Origin: Gallionellaceae bacterium
GTDB lineage: Bacteria > Pseudomonadota > Gammaproteobacteria > Burkholderiales > Gallionellaceae
Direction: 5' to 3'
Assembly (NCBI GenBank): GCA_003445795.1
Contig: DMCN01000086.1
Coordinates: 50,561 to 61,352 of the forward strand
Length of the DNA: 10,792 nucleotides
A model generated the notes under the pieces. The model had not been told where the DNA came from, did no database searches, and worked only from the letters and a program-made list of their open reading frames with translations. Shown here one piece after another: positions 5,941-10,792 of this stretch (positions are counted from its first letter, which is position 1; every line of letters begins with the position of its first letter). A program made the translations under genes and the position numbers.

Positions 5941-8900
5941 TTAGCCGCACGCCCCGATCGCGCCGCAACTGGTGCAGAACTCGCACCCGTCTTTTTTGAT
6001 CAGCGTGGCGTTGCCACATTCCTTGCACACCTTGCCGACGATGGGTTTGATGGTGGTTGGTTTGATCTGCCCTTCGGGGATCTCCAGTACGCCCATCTGC
6101 TGCACCGGATAGCCGTGCTCGTCGAGGATGCCAAGCATGGCGTAGCGGTGGATGATGAGCTTTGCGACATAGGAAACGGTCGACGGGTAACTTTCCATCT
6201 TGTTGCCGCCCGGCACTCGCGCCATGAAATCGCCGAGCGGTTCGCCGAAGTTGAGCAGCTTGCGTAGCTTCATGCCGATCCAGGCCGGGTCGATCACACG
6301 CATGTCCAGACTCAGTACTTTGCACAAGCCATCAAGCGAACGCGGATACACTCCGGACAACCACATCGAATAGGGACGACGCTGGCCATCCGGTAGTACC
6401 AGTTCCTTCAGGCCGACCACGAAATCGTCGCCGCTGCCCGCGTTGGAGATATCCACCGTCCAGCTCATGGTGCCGTCGGTGCCGGTCTTGGGTTCCTTCT
6501 TCGCGAACAGCGCATCCATCATCGGTGTGGTCCCGCCGTCGCAGATTTCCAGCGCGCCCAGTTCCTCGATGCGGTATTTGAGCAGATGCGCGAACGCGGC
6601 GACCAGACTCGGCATGCGTTTCACTTCACCGTCGGGCGGCATCGGCATGTCGAAGGCGTCGTCGCCCGCCGACTTCATCAGCATCTCCAGCTTCATGCGT
6701 ATCCACACCGGGTCGCGCGTGCGCATGTCCATCGACAACGATTTTGCCAGCGCACCGAGGCCGCGCGGTTGTTCCGAGCCGTTCACCCAGACTTCGAACG
6801 GATGGTTGCAGCCGTTCTTGGTGTGCGACACGAAGGCGACGAAACTGCCCAGTGAGTGTTTCACTACCGGTGACGTCCAGCCTTCGCTGCCGGCGGGAAG
6901 CGACGGGCGGCCGGGCCAGCGCAGCGAGGCGAGCGCCGGTTTGGGGGCGGTCTCCAGCACGATGCGTCGATCCTGGTCGAACACGAAGTCCTGCGGCTGT
7001 TCCTCAGCCTTTTTCTCCGGGGTGACCGACAGTACCGAGCCCAGCACGCTGTTCGGGCGGTAGGTCGCCAGGCCTTTCAGTCCGGCCTTCCATGCCTCGG
7101 TGTAGAGATCCTTGAAATCCTCGTACGGATAATCGGCGGGCACGTTCACGGTCTTGCTGATCGAGGTGTCGATGAACGGTGCCACGGCGGCGACCATCTT
7201 CATGTGATCGATGGCGGAGATATCCAATGCGGTGACGAAGGCGGGCGGCAACTTGTTCACGTCGCCGCCCTGATGTTTGTACAAGCGCCAGGCGTGGTCT
7301 TCCACCGGGTAATCCTTGGTGCTGCCATCCATCATGCGTTTCTTGCGTGTATAGAACCACGAGAACGCGGGCTCGATGCCGTTGGAGGCATTGTCGGCGA
7401 AGGCCAGTGAGATGGTGCCGGTAGGTGCGATGGAGAGCAGGTGGCTGTTGCGCAGGCCATGCTTGCGTATCTTGTCCTTGATCTCATCCGGCAGGCGCGA
7501 GGCGAAGCGCGGTGCGGCCAGATATTTGTCCGCATCCAACAACGGGAAGGCGCCGCGTTCCTGTGCCAGCTCCACCGAAGCCTCATAGGCATCGTCGCGC
7601 ATGATGCGGGTGATGTCGGCAGCAAAGGTGCGCGCCTCGTCGGTGTCATAGCGCAGGCCCAGCATCACCAACGCATCGCCGAGTCCGGTGAAACCCAGAC
7701 CGACGCGGCGTTTGTTCTGCGCTTCCTGCAGCTGTTCCGGCAGCGGCCAGGCGGTCACATCCAGCACGTTGTCCAGCATGCGCACCGAGACGCGCACCAG
7801 TTGCTTGAATGGTTCGTAGTCGAAGCCCGCATGTTTCGAGAACGGATTTTTCACCATGCGCGACAGGTCGATGGAGCCGAGGCAGCAGCAGCCGTAGGGG
7901 GGGAGGGGTTGCTCTGCGCAATTGTGGACATACAAACCATTGGCATCGAAAGCATGCACATCGGCAACGGTCACGTCATACACGTCTTCCACGCCATCTT
8001 CTTCCAGCGATTGCACGGTTGCGACGAAACACTCTGAATTCGGCTTGCGCTGATACTTGGCCAACAAAGTGTTCAGCTTGTCCATCTTGTCGCTATCCGC
8101 AAAGCCGATCAACCCGGCATACCGTCCGATGTTTTCGCCGCTGATGATGAGTTCGTGCAGCGCCTGGCATTCGTATTCCTTTGCGCCTCCCTTACCGTCC
8201 GGCAATGCCTTCATGCCGCCGGGGCGGCGATTTTGATAGATAGTGGAGATGATGCCGAGCCGCTGCAGCATGCGCTGCACCGCCTCCAAATTGCCGAGGT
8301 CGATCTGCGTCAACCTGATGCTAATGCCTTTATCTTGTGAGCCTTGGACTGATCCATCGGCGTCGAACATGCCGCGCAGCACGCCACGATAGAAATCGGA
8401 CGAGCCGGTTTCCATTGCTGCCGTGAAACGTTTGTTGCCGGGTGTTAAGCCCAGCTCCAGTGCCAGTGTGCGTAATGCGCCTGTCGCCAGACGGTATTCG
8501 CCGCGACCGTCAATCGGTTTTTGCCAGCCGTTGAAATCGGAGCGGTGCGGCAACGAACGCGCTGCTTGTTCGGCGGCGCGCATGACACCGGCGACACCGG
8601 ATGCAGGAAGCATGTCTGCGCCGTTGGCGATTTTCAGTGCAGCGGCATCCCATACGCTCAGCACCGCTTTGTCGGTCTTGAGTGTGCCGTCGCCGATCAG
8701 CAAGCCGATCAGGTAGCCTTCAGCTTCATTGTGTGCGCCGCCCCAGGCCTGCATGGTGCGGTGATCGTGCAACACGATTTGATCATCGGTATGCAACTCG
8801 CCCGCGTTGATCCATTCCGTTTCGCGCGTATAGCGCGTCATGCGGGAAACGCGCAGCACCTTATGGTCGGCAGTCAGTCGCAGCGAATGCCCTTCGGCAG

Positions 8901-10104
8901 TCTTCAGGCGCAACACCTGCTTGGTGCCGGTAAAGAAGAAGCCCTGCGACTCGGTCGGGTAGGATTTTCCGTCGACCATCGCTGCGAACGGTTTGCCGAT
9001 CAATGCACGTACCTGTTGCGCGCCCAGGTCGGTCATCACCCAGGTATCGGCGGTGACACAGGGATTGGTAGCTTCGATCAGTTCGCAATACGACAGGTTG
9101 TTGTCGCGGTTCATCAGGTCGATGAACAGCACGCCGGGTTCGGCATGGTCGTAGGTGCTGGCGATGATCTGCTTCCACAGGTCGGTGGCGCGCACTTTGC
9201 GATAGATCCACTTGCCGTCGGCGCGCTGCGTCGCACCGGCGGCCTTGATCGCATCGGAAGGGGCGGCGGCATGCACCAGTTCGAACTCCTCGTCCTTTTC
9301 CACGGCCTGCATCAGCGCATCGGTCACGCCGACCGAGATGTTGAAGTTGCGCAGGTCGCCCTGGTCTTTGGCGCTGATGAATTTCTCGATATCGGGGTGA
9401 TCGCAGCGCAGCACGCCCATCTGCGCGCCGCGGCGTGCGCCGGCCGATTCCACCGTCTCGCAGGAACGGTCGAATACGCGCATATAAGAGATGGGGCCGC
9501 TGGCGCGCGAATTGGTGCCTTTCACATGCGCGCCTTCGGGGCGGATGGAGGAGAAGTCGTAGCCGACGCCGCCGCCGCGGCGCATGGTCTCGGCCGCCTG
9601 CTGCAGCGCGTCGTAGATGCCGGGCTTGCCGTCGCTGATGCCGGAGATGGCATCGCCCACCGGCTGCACGAAGCAGTTGATGAGCGTGGCCTGGATCTTT
9701 AATCCGGCTGCGGAGTTGATGCGGCCTGCGGGTACGAAGCCGTTCTCCTGTGCGTCGAAGAAGGCCTGTTCCCATTTTGCACGGTCTTCCGGCTTCTCGG
9801 CCTGCGCCAGTCCGCGCGCCACGCGGCGGCGCACGTCCTGTACCGATTTCTCGTCCGCCTCCGCGTATTTTTCCAGCAGTACTTCGGTGCTGATCTCTTG
9901 CGTCGTTATTGCACTTTTATTGCCCATGTTATTTACCTGTTCGTCCGGGGAGTGGTCTCCGGTGTTTTGACCTTCGCCTTTTTGGGGGGATCTTGATTGA
10001 CTTTTTTGCTTGGTTATCGGGTGTCGGCCGGAGGGATTCTTCTGTGTGACAGTGGATTCTGAATCGCTTTGGCTGGACGAGGAGACGCTCTCGGAATCGA
10101 ACAC
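5941..10104 (-). CDS. nrdJ: Adenosylcobalamin-dependent (class II) ribonucleotide reductase, intein-containing precursor
   Basis: The 1387-aa precursor is reduced to about 1007 aa after intein removal. It reduces ribonucleotides to deoxyribonucleotides using a B12-generated thiyl radical, without needing oxygen. N-extein: NCFV with redox C144, the glycine-rich GGGVGYDFS region, and N347 at the end of EATNP. The intein occupies 349-728. C-extein: radical C729 and E731 in CAEQPLPPYG, the second redox Cys as C740 by alignment to PYGACNLGS, and LLSIAPTGTISLAFADNASN (889-908), the NrdJ-type substrate phosphate loop region. Two TSCPD-like domains follow (about 1047-1178 and 1212-1322). The C-terminal Cys-rich tail has C1360, C1363, C1374, C1377, C1380 and C1386, likely zinc-ribbon and/or dithiol-relay cysteines. 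No ATP cone is seen. The GTG at 10104 has strong AAGGGGG 7 bases away. Residues 1-59 are Ser/Lys-rich and disordered, and family-like sequence starts at M60 (ATG at 9927, weak CAGGTAA), so the start is uncertain. An NrdR-like box lies upstream. Confidence 0.93.
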   Translation of the reverse strand: MFDSESVSSSSQSDSESTVTQKNPSGRHPITKQKSQSRSPQKGEGQNTGDHSPDEQVNNMGNKSAITTQEISTEVLLEKYAEADEKSVQDVRRRVARGLAQAEKPEDRAKWEQAFFDAQENGFVPAGRINSAAGLKIQATLINCFVQPVGDAISGISDGKPGIYDALQQAAETMRRGGGVGYDFSSIRPEGAHVKGTNSRASGPISYMRVFDRSCETVESAGARRGAQMGVLRCDHPDIEKFISAKDQGDLRNFNISVGVTDALMQAVEKDEEFELVHAAAPSDAIKAAGATQRADGKWIYRKVRATDLWKQIIASTYDHAEPGVLFIDLMNRDNNLSYCELIEATNPCVTADTWVMTDLGAQQVRALIGKPFAAMVDGKSYPTESQGFFFTGTKQVLRLKTAEGHSLRLTADHKVLRVSRMTRYTRETEWINAGELHTDDQIVLHDHRTMQAWGGAHNEAEGYLIGLLIGDGTLKTDKAVLSVWDAAALKIANGADMLPASGVAGVMRAAEQAARSLPHRSDFNGWQKPIDGRGEYRLATGALRTLALELGLTPGNKRFTAAMETGSSDFYRGVLRGMFDADGSVQGSQDKGISIRLTQIDLGNLEAVQRMLQRLGIISTIYQNRRPGGMKALPDGKGGAKEYECQALHELIISGENIGRYAGLIGFADSDKMDKLNTLLAKYQRKPNSECFVATVQSLEEDGVEDVYDVTVADVHAFDANGLYVHNCAEQPLPPYGCCCLGSIDLSRMVKNPFSKHAGFDYEPFKQLVRVSVRMLDNVLDVTAWPLPEQLQEAQNKRRVGLGFTGLGDALVMLGLRYDTDEARTFAADITRIMRDDAYEASVELAQERGAFPLLDADKYLAAPRFASRLPDEIKDKIRKHGLRNSHLLSIAPTGTISLAFADNASNGIEPAFSWFYTRKKRMMDGSTKDYPVEDHAWRLYKHQGGDVNKLPPAFVTALDISAIDHMKMVAAVAPFIDTSISKTVNVPADYPYEDFKDLYTEAWKAGLKGLATYRPNSVLGSVLSVTPEKKAEEQPQDFVFDQDRRIVLETAPKPALASLRWPGRPSLPAGSEGWTSPVVKHSLGSFVAFVSHTKNGCNHPFEVWVNGSEQPRGLGALAKSLSMDMRTRDPVWIRMKLEMLMKSAGDDAFDMPMPPDGEVKRMPSLVAAFAHLLKYRIEELGALEICDGGTTPMMDALFAKKEPKTGTDGTMSWTVDISNAGSGDDFVVGLKELVLPDGQRRPYSMWLSGVYPRSLDGLCKVLSLDMRVIDPAWIGMKLRKLLNFGEPLGDFMARVPGGNKMESYPSTVSYVAKLIIHRYAMLGILDEHGYPVQQMGVLEIPEGQIKPTTIKPIVGKVCKECGNATLIKKDGCEFCTSCGAIGACG
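7921..9060 (-). mobile_element. Intein with LAGLIDADG homing endonuclease, inserted in nrdJ
   Basis: This is a 380-residue in-frame protein intron between EATNP and CAEQ. Splicing motifs: block A starts with C1 (CVTADTWV); block B GHSLRLTADHKVL (57-69) has T63 and H66; block F VYDVTVADVHAFDANGLYVHN covers 360-380 and ends in the canonical H379-N380; the next residue is Cys (+1). All nucleophiles for standard class 1 splicing are present. Endonuclease motifs: GYLIGLLIGDG (115-125) and FYRGVLRGMFDADG (223-236). Both retain the catalytic Asp (D124, D235), so homing activity may persist. The +1 Cys is the thiyl-radical cysteine of the reductase, so unspliced protein must be inactive. Intein rows that I sampled are less GC-rich than neighbouring extein rows, consistent with horizontal entry. 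Inteins in ribonucleotide reductases are well known; whether this exact allele is known cannot be told here. Confidence 0.95.
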
Positions 10105-10111
10105 GATACTA

Positions 10112-10118
10112 CCCCCTT
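10112..10118 (-). promoter_or_regulatory. Ribosome site supporting the GTG start of nrdJ
   Basis: On the minus strand AAGGGGG lies 7 bases before the GTG at 10104. It is stronger than the CAGGTAA before the alternative ATG at 9927. It therefore favours translation of the 59-residue Ser-rich extension. Confidence 0.55.
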
Positions 10119-10151
10119 GATTGCATGGAATACTTCAGCCCGAAAAGCAAA

Positions 10152-10171
10152 AACCACTATATCTAGTGGTT
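10152..10171 (-). promoter_or_regulatory. NrdR box upstream of nrdJ
   Basis: An inverted repeat AACCACTA...TAGTGGTT (8-bp arms, 4-base centre) contains CCACTATATCTAGTGG. This matches the NrdR consensus acaCwAtATaTwGtgt at 13 of 16 positions by my count. It lies 48-67 bases before the GTG start. Its centre, read on the minus strand, includes TATAGT, a fair -10 hexamer, so NrdR binding could block RNA polymerase. NrdR boxes are usually paired about three helical turns apart; only a poor second candidate is visible upstream (about 10180-10196). Confidence 0.8.
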
Positions 10172-10199
10172 CACTGCTTGGATTTTACTAATTGTAGGG

Positions 10200-10235
10200 G
10201 GGCGAAAAGTTTTTTCAAGCGATAAATTCTCGCCC
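10200..10235 (-). other. Stem-loop upstream of the NrdR box
   Basis: On the minus strand GGGCGAGAA pairs with TTTTCGCCC (9 bp, one G-U) around an 18-base A-rich loop. It is upstream of the probable nrdJ promoter. It may be part of the 3' end of the preceding transcript or have no function. Confidence 0.3.
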
Positions 10236-10248
10236 GAAAATTGACTTG

Positions 10249-10286
10249 GCTGGCGCGAAGCGTTAGGGGAAACGCTGGCGGCCAGC
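10249..10286 (-). terminator. Stem-loop after the membrane/lectin-like gene, possible terminator
   Basis: GCTGGC/GCCAGC and AGCGTT/AACGCT form two stacked 6-bp helices separated by a 4x4 internal loop, beginning 5 bases after the stop of the upstream minus-strand gene. Only a weak T-rich stretch (AATTTT) follows about 10 bases later. It may therefore be a weak terminator or a 3' end stabiliser. Confidence 0.4.
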
Positions 10287-10291
10287 TGCAA

Positions 10292-10792
10292 TTATCCGGC
10301 GCAGCTCAGCCGCAGTTTGTCGTTCTTGCCGCTGAGCGCGGAAAGCGCGGCGGAATAGACCGCATTGCCGTCGCCGCATCTCCATTCGGCGGCAAAATCC
10401 TTGCTGCAGGTCGGGGCGGGGTCTTCCAGCGTGGCCGGATCGATCACGAAATCGCAACTGCCCTGTCCGTCGCAGGTCTTGGCCAGTTGCGCGGTCGCAT
10501 TGCCGGCTTTGGCATTGCAGTTGCGTCCATAGGTGCCGGAGACGACTTTGATAGGGATCACCGGAACGGCCGCACTCGCTGGTACGACCGCAACCGTGTT
10601 CGGCTGGATAGTGGCGATCAGGTTGGGCGGAAGCTTGGAGTACATCTCCGGTGTTTCACCGTATTGCATCACGAGGCCGATCACGATCAGTACCGCGCCC
10701 AGGATGGCGGCGCCGATGCGGCCGATCCGGCCCGGTTCGATCTTGCCCTCGATCTTGCCCAGTACGGCGATCATCAGGAACAGGATGCCCGC
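10292..10792 (-). CDS. Membrane-anchored cysteine-rich protein with SUEL-lectin-like domain (5' truncated)
   Basis: The frame is open to the window edge: six codons (AGILFL) precede the Met at 10774, so the N-terminus lies outside. Numbering from that Met, one hydrophobic stretch runs in from the edge (AGILFLMIAVLG), then a short basic loop (GKIEGKIEPGRIGRIG), then a second membrane helix (about 19-37). An exported Pro/Val linker (about 48-76) leads to a C-terminal domain (77-158) with six cysteines (86, 101, 107, 123, 133, 158), TYGRNC, CDGQGSCDFVID, EDPAPTC and AEWRCG. The YGR...C...SC...DP..C order resembles the SUEL/rhamnose-binding lectin domain, but the similarity is remembered and partial. 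A sugar-binding or cell-surface role is therefore a hypothesis. It lies upstream of nrdJ on the same strand but is separated by a hairpin and the NrdR-box promoter, so it is probably a separate unit. Confidence 0.7.
   Translation of the reverse strand, partial: AGILFLMIAVLGKIEGKIEPGRIGRIGAAILGAVLIVIGLVMQYGETPEMYSKLPPNLIATIQPNTVAVVPASAAVPVIPIKVVSGTYGRNCNAKAGNATAQLAKTCDGQGSCDFVIDPATLEDPAPTCSKDFAAEWRCGDGNAVYSAALSALSGKNDKLRLSCAG

Noticed and set aside
8521..9702. Long open frame (393 codons) on the plus strand opposite nrdJ
   Set aside because: It is antisense to conserved reductase and intein coding sequence. Its translation shows no domain, and its openness is explained by GC-rich codon use on the other strand.
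10105..10291. Cobalamin riboswitch upstream of the B12-dependent reductase
   Set aside because: Biologically attractive, but no B12-box-like sequence is visible and the leader downstream of the likely promoter is too short for the usual roughly 200-base aptamer.

Overview
The window looks like chromosomal DNA of a GC-rich Gram-negative proteobacterium. The best guess is a betaproteobacterium from a respiratory or metal-cycling lineage. This rests on an RhlE-type helicase, a YajD-type HNH protein, a CpxRA-like two-component system, NapC/NirT-type multiheme cytochromes and a B12-dependent ribonucleotide reductase under an NrdR-like box. The taxonomic assignment is inference from gene families, not from a marker gene.

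Layout, left to right. (1) The 3' end of an rhlE-like DEAD-box helicase (+) converges on a small yajD-like HNH protein (-). (2) A two-gene respiratory module (+) follows: a secreted diheme c-type cytochrome, a terminator-like hairpin, then a tetraheme NapC/NirT/CymA-type quinol dehydrogenase. A perfect bidirectional terminator closes it. (3) An EF-hand protein (-) is divergent from a cpxR-cpxA-like operon (+). The 423-base region between them carries two exact GTAAA-N5-GTAAA direct repeats, the recognised CpxR box pattern, one near each gene. The kinase has an unusually short, Met/Pro-rich periplasmic loop. (4) A single very long gene (-) encodes an adenosylcobalamin-dependent (class II) ribonucleotide reductase. 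A 380-residue LAGLIDADG intein interrupts it exactly before the catalytic thiyl-radical cysteine. Its upstream region has a near-consensus NrdR box and hairpins. (5) The window ends inside a membrane-anchored, cysteine-rich protein (-) with a domain resembling SUEL-type lectins.

How the genes may work together. The two cytochromes form a plausible quinol-to-periplasm electron conduit, but no terminal reductase is present here. The CpxRA-like pair probably autoregulates and also controls the EF-hand gene. This makes a compact envelope-stress or calcium/metal-response unit, and it is the most likely under-described system in the window. The reductase must splice out its intein to be active, because the insertion separates the catalytic Asn from the radical Cys.

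No tRNA, rRNA, CRISPR array or insertion sequence was seen.
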